A DNA stretch of 64,000 bases from Viscum album (taxonomy: Eukaryota > Streptophyta > Magnoliopsida > Santalales > Viscaceae), in assembly GCA_963277665.1 (NCBI GenBank), contig OY728159.1:1020165343-1020229342 (forward strand). Direction: 5' to 3'. A model generated the notes under the pieces. It had not been told where the DNA came from. It saw only the letters and a program-made list of their open reading frames with translations, and searched no databases. Positions 11,560-23,929 of this stretch are shown piece by piece. The translations under genes were made by a program, and so were the position numbers. Position 1 is the stretch's first letter. The number at the start of each line of letters is the position of its first letter.

Positions 11560-12613
11560 TGGAAAGAATACTTGAATTATGAAATAGATTCCATGTATCA
11601 GAACCATGTTTGGGTTCTGGTCAATGCACTCGTTGATGTAAAGATTGTTGGGTGAAAATGGGTATTCGGGAGAAAACTATATATGGAAGGTAAAGTAAAT
11701 ACCTATAAAAAATATTAGTGGATAAAGGATTTAAATAGTTTCAATGAATTTATTATGATGAAACTTTTTCCCTAGTTTCCATGTTTAAATCCATCATAAT
11801 TATACGTTCTATAGTAGCTTACCATGACTATGACATTTGGGAGATGGATGTCAAAACTGCATTCCTTAATGGGAACCTTCAAAAAGATGATTATATGAAA
11901 TAACCAGAAGGTTTTGTGACTCCAAATGAAGCCAAAAGTATTTTTAGGTTACATATATCCATTTTTGGATTGAATTAAGAATCTATGTCATGGAAAATTC
12001 GAATTAATTATTCTATAAAATAATTTGGTTTCATTACGAATGAATATGCCCCATGTGTTTACAAGATGTTTAGTGAAAATTTATTCATTATTCTATTAGT
12101 ATATTTTAGTGACATATTACTCATTGAAGATGACATACCTATCCTTCAATATGTTAAGGACTGCTTAAAAAAGTGTTTCCCCATGAAGGACTTAGGTGAA
12201 GCAACCTATATTCTAGGGATAAAGATCATTCGTGATAGATTTAAGTGGTTTATTGGACTAAGTCAAAGTATATATGTTGATAAGATACTAAAGAGATTTA
12301 GTATAGAACAATCCAAGGGGGTATTAGTTCCATTGTCAAATTGTTTACATCTTTCTAATAAAATGTTTCTTGAGACACAATAGGGTAAAGAGAGAATGAT
12401 TAAGATATTATATGCTTCAGTTATTGGATAAAAAATTTATTCTATGTTATGTACTGGAATTTATGTTTCCTATACATTGATCATGGTAGGAAAATATCAA
12501 GAAGATCCCAGAGAATAGAATTGGTCTATTTTTAACACTATCATTAGGTATTTTAGAATAACTAAGGATATGTTCCTATTTTATAGAGGATATGAGGTTC
12601 TTGTCATCAAGGG
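11560..12613 (+). pseudogene. Reverse transcriptase and RNase H start of element B (degraded)
   Basis: Reading starts with LNYEIDSMYQNHVWVLV near 11570, then a stop (TGA, 11653-11655) just before KWVFGRKL. The best-kept stretch is 12066-12383. It carries the catalytic strand as VYFSDILL (YVDD in the family, so one aspartate is lost), then MKDLGEATYILGIKIIRD and IGLSQSIYVDKILKRF. RNase H begins after 12420 and is cut at 12613 by a LINE insertion, resuming at 14706. The stop at 11653 occurs at the same codon in element E (40687). Confidence 0.8.
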
Positions 12614-14705
12614 ATATAGTGATGAATGAAAAATAACTTTTTTATTAAACACTTTTATGAAAAAAGTGAGAAACAAAATTTCAATCACTAAAATAAATAG
12701 ATGAACCATTAAATAACAACTTAGGTAGATTAGATTTGATCTTCCTATTTAGATACCAAGAGATTGTTCCAACCTGAGTGTCAGGATCATCCTTTAGAAG
12801 ATCTTTGAAATGATCTACCAATTTGTCCCAAGCCTGGATGTACTCTTTTTGGTTGAGCTTCCCATCATTAAATCCCCTAATCAATATCAGATCATGTTTT
12901 TCAATCCAGTTACTCTACTTCTGATTGGTAACCACCCTTAAAGGTATTCCCATCATTCTATTAGCTTCTTCTTTGGTAGCATTAATTGTTAGAACCGTTT
13001 CCACCATTTCTTCTCCTGAGTGCATAAGCAGCTCCAAACAAGGATCAGTCACTGTACCGGAATCTCATGGTTGGCCAATGTCAATCTTAGAAGGGTAAAG
13101 GGGATTTCTGACCATCATCTTTTCTTTGGACTTCTTCATATATCTAGTTTACCTTGGTGGAGGTAGATAACAATAATTTTTTCCCTCATTCTGAGTGCCC
13201 CTCCAGCTCTTACTTTGCCTCGGGTTTACCATATCACCTTGGAATTATACTCCAATATCACCTGATAATATCTCATATTTTCAATCACTATATTTTATCT
13301 TGTATTCCCTCTGCATCAATGAGGGCTTGTCCCGATCAGCTTCTACCTCCTGTTCGTGATTAACCAGTGACATCCCTTCAAATCTATTGTCCAACACAAT
13401 TGCATCCATCTCCCTACATGGAAAATTCCTTAAATCACATTGCAACACCTTACCCCTAGGAGAGTCACCCTCCCTTGTTTCCTTAGTTTCCAAAACTTTG
13501 GCATTAATTCCAAACCTTGAGCACACTGCCTCGGCATATGAAGTTGTCCTATGAGATCTAGTGCCTTCTTATTCAACAATTTGAGAATCCACCACATTGA
13601 GATCTCTACCGGGTTGCACCTCCTCCACAGCCCCACCCTCTATAGGTGGAGAATGTTGTGGTCCACCTAGATCCTCCCTAAAAAGTCTAAAGACATCATT
13701 CACCAAAGTATTCACTCTCTGAGGACCAAAACTCACATCCACTATAGATTTAACTGTAGAGTCTGCACCAACCAGCTTTTATCCAAGCAAGCCTACCGCA
13801 GAATGAGTTTCTGGATCTTTACCGCTACCCACACCCATCTGATTCTTAGGTCACGGTTGACATGTTTTCAATGAATTTCCCAGCCTCTTACAGATAGAAC
13901 AGAAGTTGAACCATGATTCATAGACTGCCTCTAGTTTGCACCAGAATTCTTCCTCAAATGTTATCCAAAGATAGTTGAAAGCCACTTTGGATATATCTAC
14001 TTCAACGTAGACCTATAGATTAGCAGGTTTTCAAAGTGCTTCAGTACGACAATACGAACACAAATATATACCAAATAAATTACCAAGAAATCTAATAACC
14101 GATGGATTTTGAAATAGTAGTGGAAGGTTATAGAAGATTACCTAAACTTCCACTGTGGGAGAATCGCGCTTCATATAGAAATTGTATGTCCATTGAAACA
14201 GGTAAAACCGATAAATGTTGAAGTTACGGGGAGCACTAGACTAAAATTTAATCAAATCCTCCTTCAAGGAAAAACATATCATGATATGTCTATTGTTGAT
14301 CAAACCCACTATCTCCATTTCCTATAAATCCCAAGAACTGAAGGCATACTTGTCAAATTAATCAACCGACGACTGTTGTTTCTTGAACCAAGCAATCAGT
14401 GTAAGATTTAGAAGTGACGAGGTTTTGTTGAACTCTGTGATCGATAAAGGTAGATTAGGTCTCTCATTGAACAAATCAGGAACTTTCGAGCATAATGAAT
14501 CTTGAGGAAATGGAGGGAGAAAGTTAGGGTTATAGAGGGGAAAGAAAGAGGAACTCACTCCCTTGTTTGATGACGAAGGTCCCTCCCACACCGGTGGGGG
14601 GCCAGCGTAATGGACATCGCCATCATGAATGAGGAACGAGAAGCGCAGATCCCCCTGATACGGAACCCTACCTCCCATCCATAGTATAAATATATAGTTA
14701 TGTAA
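12614..14705 (-). mobile_element. LINE-type retroposon carrying ORF1 only, inserted in element B
   Basis: B is cleanly interrupted here. Near-identical sequences ATATAGTGATGAA (12614-12626) and ATATAGTTATGTAA (14692-14705) flank the insert as a target-site duplication of about 14 bp, typical of target-primed reverse transcription. The insert reads on the minus strand; its 3' side next to the left duplication has a weak T-rich run on the plus strand (poly-A remnant). It carries a DUF4283-like ORF1 but no reverse transcriptase ORF2, so it is a shortened or non-autonomous copy. Confidence 0.7.
12681..14678 (-). pseudogene. LINE ORF1-like protein with DUF4283 and CCHC knuckle (degraded)
   Basis: On the minus strand an ATG at 14678-14676 opens a frame of 106 codons, then stops and shifts follow. 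Across them one reads the order of a DUF4283 protein: MICFSLKEDLIKF near 14280, PRNFNIYRFYLFQW near 14230, PTVEV near 14155, YVEVDISKVAFNYLWI at about 14012-13965, and the knuckle FCSICKRLGNSLKTC at about 13905-13862 (here the family's GHS reads GNS, so His is Asn). The region after it is charged and variable. Such proteins are the RNA-binding ORF1 of plant L1-like LINEs. The tail at 12884-12681 has no family I recognise. No start context or RNA evidence suggests a living gene. Confidence 0.65.
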
Positions 14706-15110
14706 GTTTTTAGACAGATCAGAATGATCTCAAGTTGCAGCCAAGAAATGTTTTTTGTGTCAATGGAGGATTTGTGATATGGAAATGTTTATAGTAGCTA
14801 GTTTTTATTGATTCTACAATGGATTCTGAGTATATAGTGACTTTTGATAGAGCCAAGGAAGCCGTTTAGATATATAAATTTTTCTAGGAGCATGATGTGG
14901 TTCCTAAAAGTAAATAACATATGAAATTGTATTGTGATAATATTAAATTGGTATCTCTTGAAGAAGAACCAAGGTTACAACAATGGACAAAGAATATACC
15001 CCAAAAGTATCACCTTTTGAGGGTTTTTACCATAAGGGTGAACCCCACAAAAGAGAACCCACAGAAGAGAATGTTGATGAACCCCTTGACTAAAGGACTA
15101 TCATAAAAGA
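14706..15110 (+). pseudogene. RNase H C-terminal part of element B
   Basis: The copia reading resumes after the LINE with DQNDLKLQ-like residues (shifted) and, at 14921-15106, LYCDNIKLVSLEEEPRLQQW then PQKYHLLR, the usual end of copia RNase H (family form YCDN..AI...EP..HQ..KHI...YH..R). It ends in PLTKGLS at about 15105. Together with the piece before 12613 it rebuilds the order of a normal pol end, which proves the LINE is an insertion. Confidence 0.75.
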
Positions 15111-15163
15111 ATTATTAGTATCATGTGAGAGCTAGCAGACTAAAGGTTTTTAGCAGATGGCTC

Positions 15164-15179
15164 AAGTGAAAGTGGGAGT
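15164..15179 (+). other. Polypurine tract of element B
   Basis: AAGTGAAAGTGGGAG lies directly before the LTR start TGTTGGAGTTGG. The same position in D (32871-32880) holds AAGTGGAAGT and in C (25485-25493) AAGTGGAAG. Confidence 0.7.
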
Positions 15180-15180
15180 T

Positions 15181-17201
15181 TGTTGGAGTTGGTACCCTAG
15201 AACCAACATCTATGTACTTTAGGATGATTTTTATTCATAGTTTTTAATAGTAATAAAATAATTATCACATCATTATTGTTCTTATATTTAACATAGAACA
15301 TGATAATGTCTTTAGAGTAGCTATCACACAAAATGGTCATAGCATTTCCCTGCTATGATGAGAACCTATAAGTGCTACGACACTATTTATAAATATATGT
15401 TCTATATATGGATGATATCATTGGAAGGAAAAAAGTTATACCGGATATCAAGAGTATAGACTCATAGGAATTTGAAGTACCCTCTCATGATGTATGCCCT
15501 TGGTAATAAACAGTGTTGGATATTATAAGAAAAATACCCACCAATAGTAAATCCACATTTATATGTGTCATTGGATGTTCCTATTTGTGGATGTTTTTAT
15601 TGATCCTTAGACTTTAAGATCATTATTAACGATTATTAATGATTTAATACTTTTATTTATTAATGAAAACCATGATGATGTATGTTCGCAGCAAAGTAGG
15701 ATATATTGGGTGTGTCGTGAGTAATATTTTGTTAATAAATAATGTGTAAAAGGATTTTTTCCCTTATGTTCATTAAAGGATGTTTATATATCAATAACTT
15801 TGATGGAAATAATATTCCATTAATTAATCCATGGACAAGGTGTTCTATAGGAAGGTTTTTTTCCTAGGAATTCAAAGAAATAGGCATCGAACACATGGGT
15901 TCATGGGTTTATGGAAATGGCATAAATCTTGCTTGATTAGGGATTTCATGATAAACGGATTATATTATACAATAAGCATTCATATGAGGTATTTTTTCAT
16001 TGAAACATTAACTTCTTTCTCTATGGGTTCCTTTTCATGTTATTGGATCAAAATCATGGACTTTAGGACGCTTCGCCTAATGCCACTGAGAAAGAGCCCT
16101 AGAGGGTCACACACAAAGTGTATCTAGAATCTTAGTTAAATTTTATTATTATTTTTTATTTAAAAATTTGAATAAATATTATTCCCGAACATGGTTTAAA
16201 AATTATTCATGTTTAATTGATCGCATATATCCCATCACTAGTTATTTGAGGGAATATAATTTTTGTGGACTATTTAATAAATATTTATCTTCTATTTAGT
16301 AAATATAATATTTATTTATTAATTGTAGAATAATGAAGTGAAATTTATTTAAAAAATAAATAGTCATTATTCAAGTCCAATAAATATTGTAGAGGAATGG
16401 AGGATCAGGTTTAATGTTCTTGTGAGAAATAATAAATATTGAATATTATTTGATTAAATAATAATTAATTTAATTAAAAAGTTGTGTTCATATCGAGAAA
16501 TAATAATTATAATATTATTATTTAACATGGGGTTCCGTAGGGATAAAATAAATAATAAAGGGAACATGAGAAATTATTTTATTTTTACCCAAGTTGTATA
16601 TAAACACAATTATATTATTTTATAAGAGATCCAATTAATTTTTTTTGGTTATTCACAACAGATTTGTAGAATCCTATAAAGCCCTAGAGATCTCTCTTCT
16701 CCAAGAATTATCCCAATAATAGAGAAAAAATTTCCTCCACCTCCCACTATCAAGTCAAGAGAGATCAAGGATAACACTTTAGAAGTGGTTCTCAAGGTGA
16801 TAAAAGGTAGACAACACAAGTGATATGATCTATCATGAGAGCACCTAGAGATTCATACAATTTCATTTGGAGATTTTTCGAACATGTATGGATCACTGCT
16901 AGAGGGAATTTTCTCATGATTCCTATGATGAAATGATGATACGACACATATATATTATCAGATCCATCAATGAAGAAAGAGTTCCAAAAAAGGTAATTAT
17001 TTAATTAATTAAATTGATTATAAATAATATGTGATGATGCTATCTTCAGTTCCAACATTCTATCCCTTGTCTATATTCTTGGACTCAATTATGTAGATCA
17101 TGATGTTTATTATTGTGTAAATCTTGGATAGATCATCGATTAGGAAATAAAAAAAGTTGGGAATAACCCATCACACACTTTTGTTGTGCTCGAAACCTAA
17201 A
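15181..17201 (+). repeat. LTR shared by copia elements B and D
   Basis: This LTR of about 2.02 kb starts TGTTGGAGTTGG and ends CTCGAAACCTAAA. On its left is the pol end and polypurine tract of B. On its right are a primer site and a leader, so it is at once the 3' LTR of B and the 5' LTR of D. It aligns over its length with 32882-34892. A TATA box (TATATAAAC, 16597-16605) marks the probable U3/R boundary. The open frame 15831-16127 inside it is not a gene. Confidence 0.85.
16597..16605 (+). promoter_or_regulatory. Putative TATA box of the B/D LTR
   Basis: TATATAAAC stands about 600 bp before the LTR end. The same position in the D/E LTR (34289-34297) has TATATAAAC too, and the related element C has TATATAAATA in both LTRs. 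Conservation between copies supports a promoter role; activity is not known. Confidence 0.55.
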
Positions 17202-17203
17202 AG

Positions 17204-17214
17204 TGGTATCAAAG
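17204..17214 (+). other. Primer binding site of element D
   Basis: TGGTATCAAAG follows the LTR end after two bases; one base differs from the tRNA-iMet primer site seen in A and C. Its presence right after the 3' LTR of B is the key sign that this LTR starts another element. Confidence 0.8.
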
Positions 17215-17435
17215 AGATCACGTAATTATTTATAATTATTTAAATATCATTGATGATTTATGCATTTTTCATTTAGTCTTTAATTCATGTTTAATCATTA
17301 TTTTAATCCAAATTGTGAGATCTTATTCTTCCCATTTTTTTCTCAAAGATATAATTAGAATGATTAATTTTATGAATGAAATAAAATCAAAGATCTCATC
17401 TAGAGGTGGTAGGGATTTTGGCAGGAAAACATATG
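17215..17435 (+). other. Leader of element D, left part
   Basis: This stretch matches the leader of E at about 34906-35125, including TTTATAATTATTTAAATAT and the words GAATGATTAATTTTATG and TCATCTxGAGGTG. It breaks off at 17435, where element C begins; the leader resumes at 27458. The five bases before C (ATATG) and after it (ATAGA) are a likely but imperfect target duplication. Confidence 0.7.
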
Positions 17436-19397
17436 TGTAAGAGTTGGTGTCCTAGAACCAATTGGTTTTACATTGTTTACATGGATATTTAATGTATTAT
17501 TACATATTGTTCATTGTTATACATTATTATGATGTAATAATGTCCTTGAGTATTTGTTGAATTGATAAAGTCATGGGAAGTTCCCCGCTATGATGAGAAC
17601 CTAGAAATTCTATAAAAATATTATTAAATATAGTTCTGTGGTTCGATGACGTGCTATGATGGGACACATAGCATGAATACCTTCAGGTGTGAGTACTCAT
17701 AAGTAGATGAGACATCCTCTCATGATGTTCATGCATGGTAATCTCCATGATAGGAGATTATGAGAACAGACCTGCTAGTAGGAATTTCACATGTTTTGGT
17801 GTCATCGGATATTCCTATCTACAAGTGTGTGTAATGATACTTAGACTTTAAGATTATCATTAGTATGTGTCACGACTTACGCACTTTGATTTACTGACGA
17901 AAACCATCACACAGACAGTTGGAGAGAAGTAGGGTACGTTGGGTGCGTCATGAGTGGCATGTTATTAATGGATAAGTCAAGGAAGGATTTGTCCCTTCCT
18001 TTTATGGAAGTTGATATCTTAGCCCTTTGATTGAAATAGAACCATCGCATAAAATTACATGGCCATGGTGTAACAACGATCTTATTTTAGGTAGTCAAAG
18101 AATGAAGTATCAAGCATAAAATTTGATGACATAATCATGAAACCTTATTGATGAAATATTGTGACAAAGGGATTATATTACACAGTAAACATTTGTATAT
18201 GGATGTCATTATTGTAACTTTATGTTCTTTCTCTTGGGATCCTTGACCTGTTTCTAGACAGTACTCTTGGGCTTTAGGTAAGCCCGCCTAATTCCAAAGA
18301 GAAATAATCCTGGAGGGTCATACACTAAGTGTTTTTTGTGGTCTCAGTTAAATTCCACTTCAATTTAATTAATGAAATAATTATTATTCTCATGACCGTG
18401 GAACAGTTTTATTCATGTTATGATGATCACATAAATTAAATAAAATTTATTTATTTATTTTATTGAACATTTAATAAATATTTATTTACTAGTTTGTAAA
18501 TAAAATATTTATTTAAGAGAATAAATTATTTATTTATTCTGGTGTTCAATAAATGGAAGTGGAGTTCGAGTAAACGAAGGTTGGTCTGGTACTAAAATAA
18601 TTATTTGCAAGATGGTAAATAATTATTTTACTAGTTGGCACAAATTAAAATAACGCAGCTATTATTTTGTGACGCATAATTTTATTTATAATTTCGTTTT
18701 GGGAAAGTTGGCGCACTATAAATAATGACACGGTATTATTATTAAATGCATGGGTTTTTTCTAAGTTCATGAATGTATTTAATTGTTTCTATGCAATTAA
18801 ATATTATAACTAAAATTCCATGTATATAAATAGGCAAGTACCCCTATTGTTCCATACACCACACCACACGCATGGTGAATTGAGAATTGTTGAGCCAAAC
18901 AATTTCAATCTTGAATCCTTTTCTATCCCCTCTCCAGAACGAGAGATGTTATTAAAGGCTGAAGAACAAACAATCAAGAATGATCGACACAAGACACTCG
19001 CTTCTTCGCGCTAGCACCTGGAGAATGAGCAGTGTTAATCTGAGGCCATCAGAGCACGTGTGGATCATTGCTATAGGGATTATAGTTTGGATCCTTACAA
19101 CCACAATGAGATAATTTGGAAGGGTCAATCTAGACGATCAAAAACATCAACGAAGAAAAATACCAAAGACAAAGGTATTATTTTTCTTTATAAAATTAAT
19201 TAAATTAATTATAAACATGATGTGAAAGATCCTCTAAAAAAGTTTTGGGCCTCTTTTTTCTTTATCTAAATCTTTGATTATATTCAATTGAGACTATATT
19301 TCATCGTCGTATTGATCCCGGAATAATCATTGATTGTGGTAAGAATCAAGGTTGGGTCCCGCCCCAACCATGCTTCCACTGTTCCCGGAACCTTTAA
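17436..19397 (+). repeat. 5' LTR of element C
   Basis: It starts TGTAAGAGTTGGTGTCC and ends CCTTTAA just before the primer site, and aligns over its length with 25494-27457. A TATA box (TATATAAATA, 18823-18832) is conserved in the 3' LTR (26883-26892). The opposed small ORFs at 18810-19014 lie downstream of it and are not supported as genes. Confidence 0.85.
18823..18832 (+). promoter_or_regulatory. Putative TATA box in the 5' LTR of element C
   Basis: TATATAAATA followed by GGCAAGTACCC occurs at the same place in both LTRs of C. It would start the genomic RNA of the element, leaving an R-U5 part of roughly 0.5 kb. Transcription itself cannot be judged from sequence. Confidence 0.55.
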
Positions 19398-19398
19398 G

Positions 19399-19409
19399 TG
19401 GTATCAGAG
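19399..19409 (+). other. Primer binding site of element C
   Basis: TGGTATCAGAG, one base after the LTR end, is a perfect match to the common plant tRNA-iMet primer site. Confidence 0.88.
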
Positions 19410-21590
19410 TGGTTACACCATAGTTTATAATTATTTAAATATTTTGTTGATGAATTACGCATTTAATAATTTATCTATTTTAATTCAAGTTTATTGTTCT
19501 GAAAATCTGAATCTCGAGATCTATTTATCCTCTTTCATTTCTTTTTCACCTAACAGAAACATATTTTTCTTTTAATTTTGATAAAAATAAAAGAGGATCT
19601 CATCCGGAGGTTCCAAATGTTCATGGTCGTACAACACAAGAATACAAGATGTGTATTCGGAAGTACAGGCTGTGTAGTCTAGGTTCAATGCATTCTACTG
19701 ATCCATCAAATCAGGCAGTGTAAATGGATCTTATCTAAGTCTTTAAGAATCTGTGTGTGGACCAGGAACAGGTGGCACACAGTTTCTAGATTACACATCG
19801 TGTGGACCATGGAACACGACGTGTAGTCCCTTTGGGTTCGGGTCGGACCGTGTACTTCGTACACAGCTTACCCTGCTGGAAACCGTGTAATGTGGATACT
19901 ACACGGCGTGTGTTCCACTGAATATTTCATGTACTCAGAAAATTTCTAAAGTACATCTACATGCCATGTCCTCAGGCGTGTACTTCAGATAGACTGTGAA
20001 CAAAAGTACATGTCATGTAGTCGGAACTACATGTTGTGTACTCATCCAAATTATGCATATTTATTAAAATTTATTATTATATTATACAAACCCTTGATAC
20101 ATGTACCATCGTGTAGGCGTAAAAATGAGGCACAACACGTCATAGTTGTTTTATATATATGTGTTTAATTTAACATCTTCGTAATTTTCATTTCTACTCA
20201 TTGGATAGTTATGAATAGGAATTCACTAGGTTGCCTCCAAGGTAGAATTTACGTACAAAGATAATTTTAAATGAATTTATTTTTTTAAAATTATGATGGA
20301 TGATAATTTCAAGGAAATTTAGAAAAGGATTTAAGATAAAAGGATTTATTAATTAGAGATGATAATTAATTGATTCGAGTGTGATTTATCTTAAATGAGA
20401 ATGATTAAAGAATTGAATTATAGTTTTATTTATGTGTAAACATCGTTTCATGTATGGATGATTATGAGATAGACCAAGACCTTGGTATTTGGATGGTTTC
20501 TTTTAATTAATTTATTTAAATTAAATTTGTTGGCCTGTGAGCCTTCTCCTCGATAATATTTAGGGTCTGCGTTCCCAAGGTTTCTTTTATGTAAAACCCC
20601 TTTTTACCCCTCACCTACATGTGAGTTAAAAAAGACATATGTAATGGATGGAACTCCCAAGCTAGTGGAGTCGGATCAATTTAAGAGCCAAGTTGAAACC
20701 AATCCAAGAAGATACAAAGGTGGACAGATGGAAAGCAGTAAACACGAACCCAAAAGGTTTAAGTTTTTTCTCCCCTAGTTCAGGGTTAGTTTATCAACCA
20801 CTAGATAAACTGACCATTAGAAAATCTCGTGATCATGCAATTTACTTTATTTTATTTCTGTCAGTTTCATGGTTTATCATTATGGATGTTTTGTCATGAT
20901 CACATAATTAATGAATTAAACAAGCATGCAAGATGGAACTAAAATAAACTAGACCTATGCATAAATATTATCAAAACATAATTAATCAATTAAGTAATTT
21001 CCACTTAATATTAACAAGCATGTGATAATGATAATAATAAATTCACTCATAAGAGATAAAAATCCCTCAAATAAAATAGTATGTCAGAACAAGCCTTTCG
21101 TTACTTTATTACGAGAAAAACTCAATAAAACTATGTGTTTGAACAACCCTAGTTGGGACACTTTATTTTATACATGAAGCCCTTATGAAAGGTTTCAGAT
21201 TGACTTAACCATATTGCATCAAGAGGAGTAGACCTTGCTAGAATTGGTGTAATATTGGAGGCAAGAGTTTAGGAAATCCAAAGTCATGATTTCCGGATTG
21301 GGGAGTCCACTCAACATATCAATGAGCTACAAGCCCGTAGTTGGCAAAGACTTGCCTACCTAAATACCTTCTAATAGCTTTGACAACCCTTATTGGGGTT
21401 ATTTGAATAGTAATATGGATCCTTGTCACTAGAATGTCATGGTAACTGGACATTCTAAGTTCAATGGTGAGAGCCATTGGGACTTGATTAAATAGTGGGA
21501 GACTTAATAAAATTTGTTATTTCTCATAAAATGTAATCAAGAGTGTATTAATGATCTTCTCTTTTAATTGTAGAATAAAAATGAAAAGCT
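19410..21590 (+). other. Untranslated leader of element C
   Basis: About 2.2 kb separate the primer site from gag, with no sustained reading frame, as in BARE-like elements. From about 19635 to 20140 it is filled with ACAC/GTGT near-palindromes, for example TACAAGATGTGTA near 19643, AACACGACGTGTAG near 19812 and CTACACGGCGTGTG near 19900. A short TA/TG run follows near 20150, at the place of the longer microsatellite in D. The ORFs 19330-19575 and 20693-20899 in this region are not convincing genes. Confidence 0.7.
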
Positions 21591-22430
21591 CATCAACCAA
21601 ATTATACCTATGATCAATTTTGGATAAAGACAACATCCTCACCACCAGTAACTTCCAGGAATGGTTTAGAGGCCTTTGGGATATCATATGCCATGAACAG
21701 AATTCTTACATGCTAGAGTCAGCATTACCTGATCCGCTTCCAAAGAGGCAAGTGATGAGGATTTCATGGTCTATGAGAAACATATGAACGATGTGGTTGA
21801 AATTCAATGTTTGATGATATCATCAATGTCTAGTGAGCTCATGAATTATCATGAAAACATGGATTCTTATAGCATGATCAAGCACCTCCGTGGTATTTAA
21901 TAGGAGAGAGCAATACAGGAAAGGTTTGAGATCTCTAAGATAGTATTTTTAGAGTAAGCTTGGAGAATGTGCCCTAGTTGGGCCTCATGTAGTCAGGTTC
22001 ATTGGCTACATTGAGCACCTAGAGGTTCTAGGGTTTAAACTCCATGAAGAACTGGGCACCGATCTCATTCTTGCATCACTCCCTTAGAGCTTCTCTAACT
22101 TTGTTATCAATTTCAATATGAACAACATTGAGAAGTCTCTATATAATCTTCTTATCCTCATTCACCAAGTGGAAAAAGATATGAAGCACGAAAATCCTTC
22201 TATCCTTATGGTGAATAAGATGAAATGGAAGGCAAATAGCTTTAAGCCCAAAGCTTCTTCATGACCTTCCAAGAAAATGAAGATCAAAGATGAGGAAATA
22301 GAACATAAGGTTGTTTGTTTCACATGTAGAAAGAAGGGAAACTGGAAGAAATACTACACCCAGACTAAGACGCAAGGGGAATCTTTAGGTGTGTTTGTTA
22401 TTGAATGAAATATATCTATTTCTATAAATT
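21591..22430 (+). pseudogene. gag: Gag of element C (degraded)
   Basis: Copia gag residues are readable across stops: NFQEWFRGLWDII near 21650, VRFIGYIEHLEVLGFKLHEE near 21990-22050, FSNFVINFNMNN near 22095. The zinc knuckle at 22316-22354 reads CFTCRKKGNWKKYY: the first two cysteines stay, the histidine is asparagine and the last cysteine is tyrosine, so it could not bind zinc normally. Gag would form the particle; this copy cannot. Confidence 0.78.
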
Positions 22431-23640
22431 GGTTATTAGATACAGCTTTTGGTGCTCACATATGTATCCAAATACAGTAAACAAGTAGATTCAGAAAGAT
22501 TGATCGAGGGGAGGTAGATCTATGAGCAGCCAATGGAGCTAGACTTGCTGTTGTAGTTGTCGGGGACTACCACCTCACATTTCCAACTGGGATGATATGG
22601 GTGTTAAAGGGTTGTTATTATGTTCCTTCTATTACTAAAAACATTATTTCTGTATCCAGATTAGATACATATGGATTTTTTTTCAAGTTTGAAAATGAAT
22701 ATTGCTTCTTTTAAAAAGATAGAATTTGTTATGGTAGGGCACATTTATACAATGTACTTTACATGTTGGATTACACAAACCAAGTAATGGCAATCAATAA
22801 CAAAGATACTTCACATGACTCATACCACACCCAAATTTGTCATCACTAGCTAGGTCATGTAAACGAGAAACGATTGACAAAGTTACATAAAGATGGATAT
22901 TTAGATTCTTTCGAACTAAAACCACTTGGCATATGTCATTCATGTTTACAAGGAAATATGACCAAATCCCCATTTAGTGGGAAAGGTGAAAGGGCTAAAT
23001 AACTTCTTGAATTGGTTCATACCGATGTGTTCGGACCATTTCCAGTTGAAGTAAGGGGAGGTTACTCATACTTCAAAACTTTTACTCATGATTTTAATAG
23101 ATATGGATATATCTACTTAATGAGGTATAAGTGGGATTCTTTTGATAAGTTCAAAGAATACAAGAATGAAGTTGAGAACCAGATTAGTAAGAATATTAAG
23201 AAACTCCAATCAGAAAGAGGTGGAGAATATCCTAATCAAGACTTCATTGATTACATATGGGATTTTGGGATCATATCCTAACTCACTCCTCCAAACACAC
23301 CCGGTGGAATGGTGTGAGTGAAAGGAGGAACTACACCCTGTTGGACCTGGTGAGATCAATGATGAGTCAAGAAAGTCTTATATTATCCTTTTGGGGATAT
23401 ATATTACAAACAGTGGCACACATACTAAACCAAGTACCAACTAAATCGATAAATGGTATTTCATATGAGTTCTGGAGTGGAAGAAAAGCCATGTTATCGA
23501 ATTTACATGTTTTGGGTAGCGAAGCATTTGTTAATTCCTCTTTAGGTAAAAAACGCGTACCTCGAGGAACAAAGTGTACCTTTATAGGATACCCTAAGGA
23601 AACAAGTGAATATTACCTATAAAACCCCTTAGATAAAAGG
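22431..23640 (+). pseudogene. pol: Protease and integrase of element C (degraded)
   Basis: The protease begins with INWLLDTAFGAHICIQ near 22423-22470 (DTAFG where an Asp-Ser/Thr-Gly type motif is expected). Further on, VLKGCYYVPSITKNIISVSRL is readable near 22610. Integrase has ICHSCLQGNMTKSPFSGKGER near 22930-22990, VHTDVFGPFPVE at 23015-23050 with the first catalytic aspartate, then LQSERGGEYPN near 23205 where the second aspartate is glutamate. The third acidic residue is kept in SERRNY near 23320. The frame shifts near 23280; open stretches are 23012-23281 and 23257-23622. Confidence 0.85.
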
Positions 23641-23929
23641 GTTATAGTGGAAAGACATTCCATATTCCATAAGAAGAAGCACATCTCCAAAAGAGATACT
23701 GGGAGAGAGATAGACTTCGATGAAGTTGAGGCTCATGGTGCACAAGAGTTGGTACAGGAATAAATTCCACAAACCCCCGTGGAAGAAGAATTTGTTCTAG
23801 AGACACAAGTACTGCGTAGGAGTACAAAAGATGTTAGAGAACCAGATTGGTATAGTCTTCTAGTTATCGAGGATGGTGACTCGTTATTAATTGATAATAA
23901 TGATCCTATAACCTACAAGGAAGTAGTAA

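Larger units (their letters stand above)
9020..17201 (+). mobile_element. Ty1/copia Angela/BARE-like element B (5' end outside window)
   Basis: B is the first member of a chain of three copia internal regions. What remains is a short piece of leader, gag, protease, integrase, RT, RNase H and the LTR at 15181-17201. Integrase before RT gives Ty1/copia. The long LTR (2.0 kb), long leader in sister copies, tRNA-iMet primer site and RT motifs such as MKDLGEATYILGIKI and IGLSQS point to the Angela lineage (BARE-like). B is broken by element A at its left edge and by a LINE at 12614-14705. Its LTR also serves as the left LTR of element D. Confidence 0.82.

Noticed and set aside
18810..19014. Opposed 60-64 codon ORFs right after the TATA box of element C
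   Set aside because: They lie in the R-U5 part of the LTR, the equivalent region of the 3' LTR has no such frames, and no domain is visible.
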